DNA of 47,062 nucleotides from a virus. Positions 7,458-16,391 of this stretch are shown here, in pieces. Both the position numbers and the translations under genes were made by a program. The stretch lies in IMG/VR virus record IMGVR_UViG_3300033153_006082, positions 1-47,062 of that record. The stretch is one strand, 5' to 3'. How positions within the stretch are numbered: the first letter of the stretch is position 1; each line of letters opens with the position of its first letter. The notes beneath the pieces are model-generated. The model made no database searches. It saw nothing but the letters and a program-made list of their open reading frames with translations, and was not told the DNA's origin.

Positions 7458-9401
7458 ATGGCGTTGATCGTAACTGAACTCAATTTTGATAATGTAATAG
7501 AAGCGATTAACGCCGCTCAATTCATTGGTCTGGACTCGGAAACCACCGGACTGTACAAACATCATGGGGATAAGATTTTTTCTTGTTCCGTTTCCACACT
7601 TGAAGAAGATTATTATTTTAATTTCAATAAAAACCCTGACCACCTTGGGGTACTTCCTCCCACTGTTTTACCCATATCCCTTATTTGTAAACTCATTTAC
7701 CCGAGCTACAGTGGGAGGATTTTTCTCATGAACCCTGTATTTGACTTGGGGATGTTTTTCCAAGAAGGGTTCGACGTATCAGAACTAAATATATATGCAG
7801 TTGAAGACTTAGCACGAATAGCTTTCAATGATCGCTTCCAAGTTGGAATGGCGGCGCTAGCAAAAGACATTGGCCTCAAGAAAATGGATGAGGTTAAGGC
7901 CTACTGTAAGGAGCATAAGCTTTATGAAAAAGTTAAAATTCAGGGAATTAAGACCGAGAAGAAACTCTTCCGATTTGATCTTGTCCCTTTTCCTCTTATC
8001 TCTGAGTATGCTTGCGTTGATACTAACGTCACGGTCAGACTAGGGATGCATTACCTGCGTAAAATTATGGCGCAGGATCAGGGGAAAACTGGGATTGGAA
8101 GTTTGGGTCATATTGTTCAAACTGGAAAGAAGCTCATTCCTATTCTTTGGAAAATGAAAGAGCGAGGGATAAAGATCGATGTTGAATACTGTACCACCGC
8201 CGCGAAGTATTACGCTGAAAGAGCGGAAGAAATTTCTAGAGAGTATACTGACCTCACCGGAATACAGTTTGTTGATTCAGGAAAAAATCACAAAGCTGCG
8301 TTTGAAAAGCTTGGTCACAAACACGGCTACACTCCGAAAGGTAATCCCTCTTTCACAGATGAAATGTTGGAGTCTATGGACTACCCCCTTGCCGATGTTA
8401 TTCGCAGGTGGCGTAAGTTCAATAAGAAGTCATCCTTCTTCTACTCGTACTTATTTCATCGTAGTCCCGATGATATCATTCACGCTAACCTCAATCAATC
8501 AGCTACAGTCACGGGACGGTTCAGTTCTAGTGATCCCAACTTACAGCAAGTTCCGAAACGTGGTGAAGATAAATATAAGTATCCCGTTCGCAGGGCGTTT
8601 ATCCCTAGAGATGGATACACTCTCTTTACTCTAGACTTCGATCAGTTCGAGTACCGTATGATGCTTAACAAAGCTGCGGAGATGGGTATCATCAAGCAGG
8701 TATTAGATGGCCTCGATGTTCACACAGCCACTAAGAATCAAATGGAGATTGACGATAGAGACAGTGCCAAGACGATTAACTTCCTGCTCCTTTATGGTGG
8801 CGGGATCGCTGTGCTTGCAAGAAAACTTTATAAGACTCACATCCCTGAACACGTTCTAAAGTTGGTTCAGAAATATTCGATGTACGAAGATTTCATGTGG
8901 GACAATATCAGGATCGCTAAAGAGTTGAACCTAGAGCTATGGGAAGTTGAGCATGGTGTGAAGATTTTGACTGACGCTAAAGAGCTTCGGGATCTTTACT
9001 TTACTAAGCTTCCTAATGTTAAAAAATATATTAAGAGAACAAGCAAAGAAGCTGAACGCGGAAAGTTATATAATTACTTTGGCCGTTGTTATACTTTTAG
9101 AAATAAAGACTTCGCATATAAAGCACCTAACTATGAGATCCAAGGCGAGACCGCTGATTGGATCAAACTGGCCATGGTTCAAATTGCCACCTATCTATCA
9201 GATAAAGAGGGATACCTACTTCTTCAGGTTCATGATGAATTGATACTAGAAGTAAAGAACGGGCACGAATATGTTGTTGATGAAGTCCGTAAAATTATGG
9301 AGAATGTAGCACCTACAAAATACCTACCTTATACGGTGGGAATGGATATAGCTGAGAAATCTTGGTACGACAAAAAGGAGTATAGGCCATGGGATTTGTA
9401 A
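7458..9401 (+). CDS. Family A DNA polymerase
   Basis: A 647-residue Pol I-type replicative polymerase with an N-terminal 3'-5' exonuclease domain (DSET with D26 and E28; YACVDTNVT as exo III) and a full polymerase domain. Motif A is DFDQFEYR with D393, motif B/O-helix is KTINFLLLYGG, and motif C is QVHDELILE with D593. ATVTGRFSSSDPNLQQVP is the conserved thumb/palm signature. No 5'-3' exonuclease domain is present, as usual for phage enzymes. It should be the genome replicase, working with the prim-pol/helicase. Confidence 0.96.
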   Translation: MALIVTELNFDNVIEAINAAQFIGLDSETTGLYKHHGDKIFSCSVSTLEEDYYFNFNKNPDHLGVLPPTVLPISLICKLIYPSYSGRIFLMNPVFDLGMFFQEGFDVSELNIYAVEDLARIAFNDRFQVGMAALAKDIGLKKMDEVKAYCKEHKLYEKVKIQGIKTEKKLFRFDLVPFPLISEYACVDTNVTVRLGMHYLRKIMAQDQGKTGIGSLGHIVQTGKKLIPILWKMKERGIKIDVEYCTTAAKYYAERAEEISREYTDLTGIQFVDSGKNHKAAFEKLGHKHGYTPKGNPSFTDEMLESMDYPLADVIRRWRKFNKKSSFFYSYLFHRSPDDIIHANLNQSATVTGRFSSSDPNLQQVPKRGEDKYKYPVRRAFIPRDGYTLFTLDFDQFEYRMMLNKAAEMGIIKQVLDGLDVHTATKNQMEIDDRDSAKTINFLLLYGGGIAVLARKLYKTHIPEHVLKLVQKYSMYEDFMWDNIRIAKELNLELWEVEHGVKILTDAKELRDLYFTKLPNVKKYIKRTSKEAERGKLYNYFGRCYTFRNKDFAYKAPNYEIQGETADWIKLAMVQIATYLSDKEGYLLLQVHDELILEVKNGHEYVVDEVRKIMENVAPTKYLPYTVGMDIAEKSWYDKKEYRPWDL

Positions 9402-9604
9402 CACCTATTTTAAATAACCACGGGATTGAAGAAGTCTCAAAATTTAAGGCAAGGCTTAAAGACATTCAACAAATAGTTGATAGTAAAATCGACGACCCTA
9501 GAATTAAAGCAATCGCTACGACTATGTTGGAGGATTTTGCTCTTAGGGTAACCGATGGAATTGCAAAGAGCAAAGCTTGCCACGAAGAAATCCATAAGCA
9601 TTAG
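9389..9604 (+). CDS. Small hypothetical protein
   Basis: A 71-residue helical protein with no recognised family. It overlaps the polymerase end by 13 bases and has AAGGAG about 9 bases before its ATG, so coupled expression with the polymerase is likely. Confidence 0.65.
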   Translation: MGFVTPILNNHGIEEVSKFKARLKDIQQIVDSKIDDPRIKAIATTMLEDFALRVTDGIAKSKACHEEIHKH

Positions 9605-9613
9605 GAGGGAAAA

Positions 9614-10030
9614 ATGCAAAACGAAGAACCAGAAATTAATGAAGAACAAAACGAGATGGATCTAGGTGAGAAAACCACAGATGCAACTAATGAAACTGAA
9701 GCGGAACAAGAAGAAGCTGCTATTGAGACTGCTTGGGAAAATGATTCAGCGAATCCTTTTTGTAAGATGTTCTGCTGGGGTGAAGAGAACGTAATGCTTC
9801 TCGAAAAGCACAAAAATAATTTCGAGCAGTTGATGTACGACTTCTATCAGAAGTTCCTAGGCTACCCTTTGTGGTCAGTCCACGCTACAGTCACAGATAT
9901 TAACGAACTGGAAACTACCTCTATTCGTATCTACAATGATTACGTTAAGGCCTGTAGAGAGCAGCAGGATACAACTACTGAAACTCTTTACGCGGTCAAG
10001 CTAGTTTTTAAATTAGATACTAGTGGCTAA
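9614..10030 (+). CDS. Hypothetical protein with acidic N-terminus
   Basis: A 138-residue protein. The first 45 residues are highly acidic (repeated E, with N/T/D), followed by a folded-looking part with CKMFCWGEEN and several aromatic residues. The family is unknown. The ATG follows AGGAGGGAAAA, a strong ribosome site. Its last bases overlap the VRR-NUC gene. Confidence 0.65.
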   Translation: MQNEEPEINEEQNEMDLGEKTTDATNETEAEQEEAAIETAWENDSANPFCKMFCWGEENVMLLEKHKNNFEQLMYDFYQKFLGYPLWSVHATVTDINELETTSIRIYNDYVKACREQQDTTTETLYAVKLVFKLDTSG

Positions 10031-10328
10031 ACAGAAAGAGACCCGATTCTGGATGAGGATCAAGCCCAAGTTGAAAGAGCTTGGGTGGTTTTTTAAGGTA
10101 CAACTTATTGCTAAGTGGGGAGTGCCTGATGTGATAGGGGTGATAAACGGAAGGTTCGTTGCCCTTGAGCTTAAGAAAGATGCAAAAGGTCATGGGGGAG
10201 ACGGTGAGAAATTACAACTACACGTCCTCTCCTTGATTGCAAAAAATGGTGGTTACGCTAAAGTTGTATTCCCTGAAAATTGGGGAGAGACTTACGAAGA
10301 ACTTAAGAGTCTCCAAGCATTGCGATAA
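10023..10328 (+). CDS. VRR-NUC domain nuclease
   Basis: A 101-residue single-domain nuclease of the VRR-NUC (PD-(D/E)XK) fold. Catalytic residues read as D36 in GVPDVIG, E49 and K51 in FVALELK, in the canonical spacing. Phage proteins of this type are proposed structure-specific or Holliday-junction nucleases. The start is GTG at 10023, inside the end of the previous gene, without an obvious ribosome site; coupling may drive translation. Its 3' end overlaps an antisense nuclease gene. Confidence 0.85.
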   Translation: MAKQKETRFWMRIKPKLKELGWFFKVQLIAKWGVPDVIGVINGRFVALELKKDAKGHGGDGEKLQLHVLSLIAKNGGYAKVVFPENWGETYEELKSLQALR

Positions 10329-10693
10329 ATCTCGTACTTGGAGTTTTTGGAAAATGGAAATAGGGATAAATATTTAATGTCAGCTACAGCGTCGAAAGGG
10401 ATTATGTACCACACATCGAATTTATCTAAGTACACCCCGAAGAAGTCAACCTCGTTTTTGGTGTACTTCTTGGTCTTGTTTCCACCTAACAGAGCGACTT
10501 CAAAAGCTGTAACACCTCCTTTTTCTTTTTGCATATTAGTTGACTTTATCTGGACACGGTACATATCATTACCGTTGTCTAGGATAAGATCGTACCTTGA
10601 TTGGGGATATGTGGGATCGGCAGTAAACAACTTCCGACTTATAGCTTCCTGCTTAAATTTTAATTCAGCTAGGATTCCTTTCCTATTTGACAT
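10292..10693 (-). CDS. PD-(D/E)XK endonuclease of the group I intron homing type, antisense in the early block
   Basis: A 133-residue protein with the order E10 in GILAELKF, D35 in RYDLILD and Q48-x-K50 in YRVQIKST, the E...D...QxK core of the PDDEXK_5 family (I-Ssp6803I-like). It is the only minus-strand gene inside the 10.7-kb early block and overlaps the 3' end of the VRR-NUC gene by 37 bases. It may be a mobile or formerly mobile endonuclease, or a resolvase. An opposing open frame over the same DNA (10338-10736) has no recognisable domain. Confidence 0.72.
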   Translation of the reverse strand: MSNRKGILAELKFKQEAISRKLFTADPTYPQSRYDLILDNGNDMYRVQIKSTNMQKEKGGVTAFEVALLGGNKTKKYTKNEVDFFGVYLDKFDVWYIIPFDAVADIKYLSLFPFSKNSKYEIYRNAWRLLSSS

Positions 10694-10738
10694 AACTAAC
10701 TATACCGGAAAATATTGCCGGATAACAACGGAGTAAAA

Positions 10739-11251
10739 ATGTCGTTTAAATTGACACTAGAACAAATGAATAACCCGCATCTTTTCAACAGTTTACAGCA
10801 TTTGCTTCAGCAGCAAATGGGAGCGAAAGCTGCTTGGAATATCTCTCGCCTTAATAAGCAATTAGATAAGGCCATGAAGGAAGGGCGTGAAAGCTATATC
10901 AAAGGACTCAAGCAATTTGTAGAGCTTGATGATGACGGTGAAATTAAGTGTGCCGTTGTTAAGTCTGATGAAGAAGGTAAGAACATGGGCCTTAAAAAAG
11001 GTGACCCTATTAACGGTTCTTACACCATTATCGAAGAGAAGAAGAAAATCTTCGATGCTTGGGTAGCTGAGTATATGCAGATTGAAATCACTATAGAGTC
11101 TTACAAGATTCACATGGACGATCTAGCTGACATTCAGGTTTCACCGCAGATTCTTTTAAACCTTGATGATATTGTTATGAGTAAGGAAGATGCTCTTGAA
11201 CATATCAAGAAAGAGAACGCTGAAAATGTTGAAGAAATTAGACCACACTAA
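10739..11251 (+). CDS. Phage protein of unknown function, last gene of the early block
   Basis: A 170-residue, mostly helical, charged protein. The pattern (LLQQQMGAKAAWNISRLNKQLDKAMKE, then a DDDGE turn and a C-terminal helical region) is reminiscent of DUF1617-type phage proteins, but this is a weak match. The ATG at 10739 has GGAG about 6 bases upstream; an in-frame ATG at 10715 adds 8 residues without a good site. A two-way terminator follows. Confidence 0.65.
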   Translation: MSFKLTLEQMNNPHLFNSLQHLLQQQMGAKAAWNISRLNKQLDKAMKEGRESYIKGLKQFVELDDDGEIKCAVVKSDEEGKNMGLKKGDPINGSYTIIEEKKKIFDAWVAEYMQIEITIESYKIHMDDLADIQVSPQILLNLDDIVMSKEDALEHIKKENAENVEEIRPH

Positions 11252-11254
11252 AAT

Positions 11255-11281
11255 AAGGGGGAGTTAATACTCCCCTTTTTT
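11255..11281. terminator. Bidirectional intrinsic terminator between converging blocks
   Basis: GGGGAGT (11258-11264), loop TAAT, ACTCCCC (11269-11275), then six T on the plus strand. Flanking A/T pairs extend the stem. It sits between converging early and late blocks and overlaps the stop of the last late gene. Confidence 0.88.
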
Positions 11282-13156
11282 CTTATCGCCTGAACGGTTT
11301 TGCATGGTTCCCCAAATAGATTGAGCGGCCATTTGCTTATTGAAATAATCTTTAATGTTTCTTGGAACTCTCGTTCCTGCTTGACGAAATCTTTCAGCTA
11401 AGTATTTTTCACCGCGCTTACCTTGAGTTAAGTAGAACCTCCAAGCTTTAGGCCCTAGTCCTAACATCCCTGCAGCAGCACCAATAACTTGTCCAGCTCC
11501 TCCACCTAAACCGCCCGCTCCTGTTGCTGCACCTGTCGCCGCTCCTAGAGTTCCCATCGCAATTGTTCTAGTGGTTGAAGTAGATGTACCTGAGACAGGC
11601 ATAAAATCGGCCTGACTAACTTTAGCGTAAGCTTCAACAATATCTGCTTGCTTGATAATATCAGGATTAATTTTTTCAACAGATCGCTTTAACATCATTT
11701 TAGAAGGATTATCTAAAGTTCTTAAAGCATCAAAGGTTTTATTGTAATCAACCTTACCTGAGACAGGATCAACGGTTGTGAACTTTTTTAGGAGTTGTTT
11801 GGAACTTAACGCATCTCTATAACGCTCTCTCGTCGCTTTAAATGCTTTACCGTATGCCTTGCCCTTAGATCTTCCGTAAGCATCTAGCGAGTCATCGGTT
11901 AGTTTCGCAATTGTTTGGTGGGCATCCCTACCAAATTTGGCCATGTTCTGTGCAGTCTGACTTCCAGTTAGGTTCTTACTTGAGAACTTACTTTCATCTA
12001 AAAGCATCTTACCCATGCGCCGAGCTTCATCAAAAGTTACGAAGTTTCTAAACTCTTCCTTAACTTTACCACCACCTTTAGGTGCGGTTTTCTTAATAAA
12101 AATATCAGCAAAAGACTCCGCCATCTTATCACCTAGTTCAACTTCCCTAGGAAATTCACTAGCTCTTAACGTATCTATCTGTCGACTAAACCCGTCAACC
12201 GCTGTAGTTAGATCAACACGGAAATCATCCCCTGTGGATCTGAGGATAGTCCCCATCTCACTACCAGCTTTTTTAATATTATTTTTGATGGCCATCTCGA
12301 AATCCATACCGGACTTCTCAACAGCGTTGAAAAATGTTTCAGGGTTTGCTTTCCATTTATCCATTAAGTCTAAATTAGAAACATAGTCTTTGAAGTTTTT
12401 CGATTTCACACCTGAAGTAACTTGCGCAACTTTAGGCAGGAAGCCTCTTGTTATTGATTTATACCCTGTGCCTATAACACCTTTTTGTAGGTTCTCACTT
12501 AGTTTTTTAGTCAGTACACCTTCAGCAGCTTCTTTAGCACCAACAGCAGACAAACCTTTTTTAGTCATTTCACGGATGGCCTTGCTTCCACCACCAACTC
12601 CGAGGAGCGGGGTTAGCAGCGCACTACCTATACCACGCTTTGCAACGTCACCTAAATCAACACCTTCATTAACTCCGGCGAATTGACCTAGTTTTTGACG
12701 TAAAGCTTCTAGAGCTGAAGCACTCATACCAGCACCGGCCATCGCTCCCATGGGTCCAGCAGTTAGACCACCTGCTACAGCAGAACCACCCTCGACCATA
12801 CCCGAAGCAACATCGTAAGCAATATCTGTAACGTCAGCTAATTCTAATGAGGAAGGATCAAGCTTACGCCAATCCTTTTCGTTCTTACCTTTAAATATAA
12901 GGGAACCGTCATTCTCTTCTTCTACTTGAAGGTTAGGGTACTTCTCTTGCATATAAGAAAGACCGCTTCCCTGTGCTAGGTTTTTTACAACCGCCCTGTC
13001 CTTCCAAGATACTGCGGGGTGAGCTTCGTCTACCACGTTTTTCTCAGAATCTAGTCCAGCTATTTGCCTCAACTCGGCATCACTCTTTTGAGACAACTCA
13101 CCTACACCAGCTATTTGCATCAGCTGTTCGTCAGTCATTTTCGACAGATCACGCAT
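11264..13156 (-). CDS. Large internal virion (ejection) protein, putative
   Basis: A 630-residue protein at the end of the virion operon. The N-terminus has two short repeats (DEQLMQIAGV and DAELRQIAGL). Two Gly/Ala-rich hydrophobic stretches (about 120-150 and 535-570) could insert in membranes. The rest is long, helical and basic. Size, position and these segments fit podovirus proteins injected with the DNA to form a conduit through the envelope, but no family is recognised. Its first codons overlap the previous gene by 8 bases, with GAGG upstream. Confidence 0.6.
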   Translation of the reverse strand: MRDLSKMTDEQLMQIAGVGELSQKSDAELRQIAGLDSEKNVVDEAHPAVSWKDRAVVKNLAQGSGLSYMQEKYPNLQVEEENDGSLIFKGKNEKDWRKLDPSSLELADVTDIAYDVASGMVEGGSAVAGGLTAGPMGAMAGAGMSASALEALRQKLGQFAGVNEGVDLGDVAKRGIGSALLTPLLGVGGGSKAIREMTKKGLSAVGAKEAAEGVLTKKLSENLQKGVIGTGYKSITRGFLPKVAQVTSGVKSKNFKDYVSNLDLMDKWKANPETFFNAVEKSGMDFEMAIKNNIKKAGSEMGTILRSTGDDFRVDLTTAVDGFSRQIDTLRASEFPREVELGDKMAESFADIFIKKTAPKGGGKVKEEFRNFVTFDEARRMGKMLLDESKFSSKNLTGSQTAQNMAKFGRDAHQTIAKLTDDSLDAYGRSKGKAYGKAFKATRERYRDALSSKQLLKKFTTVDPVSGKVDYNKTFDALRTLDNPSKMMLKRSVEKINPDIIKQADIVEAYAKVSQADFMPVSGTSTSTTRTIAMGTLGAATGAATGAGGLGGGAGQVIGAAAGMLGLGPKAWRFYLTQGKRGEKYLAERFRQAGTRVPRNIKDYFNKQMAAQSIWGTMQNRSGDKKKGEY

Positions 13157-14438
13157 CTAATTTTCCTCGCTGTCGTAGAATTTCTCTAGCAGCTTTCTGT
13201 TCTTCAGTTAACCCAGTCTTCTTTTTTTCTTTCTGGGTATCCTCGTAAGTTTTAAAGAGTGTACCCTTTACGTCTTTAATTGCATCAGGATAAGTGGCGT
13301 TAATATTCATCTTCAACTTATCATAATCAGTGTCCATTGTTTCCATGGTCTGATCTAGCTGATTAAGTGCCGCTGCTTGAGCGCCACCCATGTGAGCAAT
13401 GTTAGACATTGAACCTTTGAAACCAGTAGTAGGCATAAACCCACTCTCGATAATATCCATATCGGGACCAGTAATGGCACCTAGTTTTGCAGCTTCTTTG
13501 TATTGAATATAAATTTGAGACCGGAGGTTATCCATTAGGGATTTAGTTCCGCCCGCAAATTCAGTACCGTGTTTTTTCAACATCGGCCTGTACTGATTAA
13601 TTAAAGAACGGAGATTAGAAAGGGCCTTAACTTTCTTCCCATCTTCTGATTTATGTAAATCAGTTCCCATCTTAAATTGTTCTTTTTTAGAGTAGCCGCC
13701 TACTCCCAATAGTTTATTTTTCAAGGCAGTATCGTTACGCCATTTCTGTGCCATCATTTCTTGGTACTTCATTTGGTTACCAAGAGTGGCCTGAGACCCT
13801 AATCCAGCAGAGGCCTGCTGTTCTAAACGACCGGCCAATGATTCTCGGTCACCGGCACTCATAGGTCTTCGATATCCCTTAGATAAATTAGATCCAGTTT
13901 CAGAGTCTACGAGAGCGATTAAGGGACTTAAGTCCATTCCCGACTCTGACTCGCGTAAAATCTTTGCGCGATCCTGCTGGTTCTGAATGAGCTTCTCTCT
14001 TTGCTTCATGTAGTCCGAGATGGTTTTATCGTACTGACCCTGAAGTTTCGTAACTGACTTTTGAGGAAGCGATGCGTCAGAAGGGAAGGAAGCTAGATCG
14101 TCCCCAGATTTTAACGCCATTTGTTGTTTAATATATTCGGGAGGCAGTTTAGTCCCACGTTCAATCGCAGGGGGCAGCCCCCCGTTTCTTATTTGATCGA
14201 GTATTGCGTCACTAGGCTTGGGCATATCCATAGATCCCACACTGGCCTGCAAGTTTTGTGGTGGTTGAAGTTCACTAACATATTGACTAGCAAATCGTTC
14301 CGGATTTTGTTGGGCCATAAAACGCAGCTCAACTGGATCAGTTTTAGATAGAGGTTTTGGTTGTGATAATTGCGCCCAAAAATTACTAAGTGTTTGGCCT
14401 ATTCTTTCTTTCGAAAGTGCGCCTGATTGTGGTGCCAT
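13149..14438 (-). CDS. Internal virion protein, putative
   Basis: A 429-residue, helical, glutamine- and lysine-rich protein. Long stretches look coiled-coil (about 130-165). A conserved-looking segment, YKEAAKLGAITGPDMDIIE, near residue 310 resembles a motif seen in other podovirus internal proteins. It is probably packed in the capsid and ejected with the DNA together with the 630-residue neighbour. Strong AAGGAG ribosome site. Confidence 0.6.
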   Translation of the reverse strand: MAPQSGALSKERIGQTLSNFWAQLSQPKPLSKTDPVELRFMAQQNPERFASQYVSELQPPQNLQASVGSMDMPKPSDAILDQIRNGGLPPAIERGTKLPPEYIKQQMALKSGDDLASFPSDASLPQKSVTKLQGQYDKTISDYMKQREKLIQNQQDRAKILRESESGMDLSPLIALVDSETGSNLSKGYRRPMSAGDRESLAGRLEQQASAGLGSQATLGNQMKYQEMMAQKWRNDTALKNKLLGVGGYSKKEQFKMGTDLHKSEDGKKVKALSNLRSLINQYRPMLKKHGTEFAGGTKSLMDNLRSQIYIQYKEAAKLGAITGPDMDIIESGFMPTTGFKGSMSNIAHMGGAQAAALNQLDQTMETMDTDYDKLKMNINATYPDAIKDVKGTLFKTYEDTQKEKKKTGLTEEQKAAREILRQRGKLDA

Positions 14439-14447
14439 TGTTTCTCC

Positions 14448-14870
14448 TTAGTACATCATCCGTGGGTTTTGCCCACCCATTTTTGACCAGTAAAGTCCAC
14501 CCTGTCTAGGCTGTTGTACTGTTGCATTAGCTGCTTGTGAATTTCCCATCGGAGTCATCGAACCAGTATTAGGTTGTCCTCCCCCCATTCCGTTAAAAGC
14601 ACCTGCTTGATTCATCATAGCGCCTGTCATTCCCCATTTTAATCCTGCATCTACAGCACTAGGTTCCTGAACATTCTTACCCTGCATTCCGGTCCACGGT
14701 GACCACCTAGTTTTTTCAGCTTCCGCTCGGGCCTGTCTTTTTGCGCGCGGCTTATCAATCAATTCATTTTTCGCGATACCTGCGCCCATCATAGCAAGCA
14801 TTGGCCAGAAGCCGTCTTGTGATTTAAGGATTAATCCTAGGAAGGTAACGAAGTTATTTAGTAGTTTCAT
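14448..14870 (-). CDS. Small virion-operon protein with WSPWTGM motif
   Basis: A 140-residue protein with a hydrophobic N-terminus (LLNNFVTFLGLIL and FWPMLAMMGAGI), a basic linker (PRAKRQARAEAEK), the motif TRWSPWTGM, and a Gly/Asn/Gln/Met-rich low-complexity tail. It is probably a structural or ejection-associated protein judging by its neighbours. AAGGAA upstream. It overlaps the GNAT gene end by 17 bases. Confidence 0.6.
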   Translation of the reverse strand: MKLLNNFVTFLGLILKSQDGFWPMLAMMGAGIAKNELIDKPRAKRQARAEAEKTRWSPWTGMQGKNVQEPSAVDAGLKWGMTGAMMNQAGAFNGMGGGQPNTGSMTPMGNSQAANATVQQPRQGGLYWSKMGGQNPRMMY

Positions 14871-15219
14871 ATTTTAATTCCTTAAGCATAGAGATAAAAC
14901 CGTTGCCGGTACTGACTATATTAAAACCGAAATCGTTAAAAATCCGGACTTTTCGTGTGGTAACCACAGGGTTTTTTACCCAAATATTGCAAGTCATGTG
15001 CTTGCAGTTCAATTCTTTAGCAGTTATTTCCGCTAATCTTCCAAGCTCTTGCCCGCCACCAGATTGTCTTTGATCCTTATCAACAAACATATCGGACACA
15101 AAAAACTCGCTACTGTTGAGAACTTGGTAAGCAATGAAGCCTTTGCTGGTTTCGATAACGTGCTTATCTTCTTCTTCAATCCAGTATTCCTTAAATCTAT
15201 TTTGCACTTTCTTCCTCAT
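14854..15219 (-). CDS. GNAT-family acetyltransferase
   Basis: A 121-residue protein with the GNAT acetyl-CoA motif A, FVDKDQRQSGGGQELGRLAE (R/Q-x-x-G-x-G type), and a final beta strand NDFGFNIVSTGNGFISMLKEL. Its target is unknown; lying among virion genes it may modify a virion or host protein. It overlaps the Hint-domain gene by 23 bases. An alternative GTG start at 15207 has GAGG 6 bases upstream and may be the real one, giving 117 residues. Confidence 0.75.
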   Translation of the reverse strand: MRKKVQNRFKEYWIEEEDKHVIETSKGFIAYQVLNSSEFFVSDMFVDKDQRQSGGGQELGRLAEITAKELNCKHMTCNIWVKNPVVTTRKVRIFNDFGFNIVSTGNGFISMLKELKYETTK

Positions 15220-16381
15220 TAAGCATTACCAGAAGTTCGTCCTGTGAATGCTTCTCACAATCATCATGTTCATGGAGGTCAGCAAAAACCATATCTTTAA
15301 TTTTCAACCTGTGGTTCTTAGTAGCAGGACTGTAAACAGTCGCCCCTCGTTTTACTTCCACGGCCAACTCGGAATCTTGAACTCTGATCCACTTACCGTT
15401 TTCAAGGACAGCGTGACTACCTACTACATTCACTCCACAGTAGCTATAGAAGCTAGGGACAATTGCCTTAACTAAAGCGTAAACCGCTCCACCTAACTCA
15501 GTCTCCATCCCTAGGTCTAGATGTTCTACTTTAATTATTCTTTCCCCTGTCAACTCGATAGGAGTTCCAGCGAGGAAACACGAAGAAGATTGTTGAGCAT
15601 TACCTGTAGCGATAGCGCCTCGGGCCTGCATATCTTCACCGTAGTTAACAGTTCTCTGTGTGTTGATGCCTTGGTAATCTTCTGCAAGTCTGTTGACATT
15701 TCTTCCGCCAATTGTTTGTTCTACTTGACCGGTCTGACCTAGAAGCTGATTTTTCATCGCTTCATCTTGCATTGAAATATTTAGATTAGCGTTAGCGTCT
15801 TGCGCTCCAATATCTTGACCAACTCTCATTAGTCCTTGAGCGCCTTGTCCTTCCAATCTTTCAGCAGCACCTGAACGTAAACCACCCCTCATAGCTAAAT
15901 TAGAACGAGCAGAGTTTAGGCCTGATTGGTTTTGCTGTTGGGCCATATCCCTAGCTCTTTGGGTCATTAACCCCTGCTGATCTCTGGCCAAAGCTGCTGC
16001 TTCGGTATCACCCTCGGTCATACCTTTATTTCGTAAGGCCTCATACGAAGGCCCCATTGTTTCAGTGAACTGTTCCCCTAACTGACCTTGTTCGGTCTGC
16101 ATAGTGAGATAGTCTGGGCGCTTAACACCGTACTGGTTCTTACCTCCCCCAACGCGCATAAGCCCTGATTCATCTTTAGTTAGATAATCCCCAGAATCTA
16201 TCGCATTTCTTAGTTGGTTTTCTATATTCCCTGATAACTGACTACCGTATTGCTGTGCCCATTGTGGCAACGGATCGGCTTGTTGGGGATCTACAACATT
16301 ACCTTGGTCATCATAGTACTGCTGAATAGGATTACCCTGCTCATCATAATATTGTTGTTCAGTCGGTTGTGGTTGACCCAT
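15197..16381 (-). CDS. Virion protein with C-terminal Hint (intein-like) domain
   Basis: A 394-residue protein. Residues 1-265 are Gln/Gly/Ala-rich with repeated YYD.QGN units at the start and many short helices, typical of an internal virion or adaptor protein. At about residue 268 a Hint domain starts abruptly with CFLAGTPIEL (nucleophile Cys after SSS). It continues through a GVNVVGSHAVLENGKW block (the block-B-like His region) and ends at FADLHEHDDC. There is no terminal His-Asn and no C-extein, so splicing is unlikely; N-terminal cleavage is more plausible. The ATG at 16381 follows AGGAGAAAGTG. Confidence 0.78.
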   Translation of the reverse strand: MGQPQPTEQQYYDEQGNPIQQYYDDQGNVVDPQQADPLPQWAQQYGSQLSGNIENQLRNAIDSGDYLTKDESGLMRVGGGKNQYGVKRPDYLTMQTEQGQLGEQFTETMGPSYEALRNKGMTEGDTEAAALARDQQGLMTQRARDMAQQQNQSGLNSARSNLAMRGGLRSGAAERLEGQGAQGLMRVGQDIGAQDANANLNISMQDEAMKNQLLGQTGQVEQTIGGRNVNRLAEDYQGINTQRTVNYGEDMQARGAIATGNAQQSSSCFLAGTPIELTGERIIKVEHLDLGMETELGGAVYALVKAIVPSFYSYCGVNVVGSHAVLENGKWIRVQDSELAVEVKRGATVYSPATKNHRLKIKDMVFADLHEHDDCEKHSQDELLVMLNEEESAK

Positions 16382-16391
16382 CACTTTCTCC

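Noticed and set aside
10338-10736. Plus-strand open frame of 132 codons opposite the PD-(D/E)XK gene
   Set aside because: No domain or ribosome site; the minus-strand frame has a clear E...D...QxK nuclease core.
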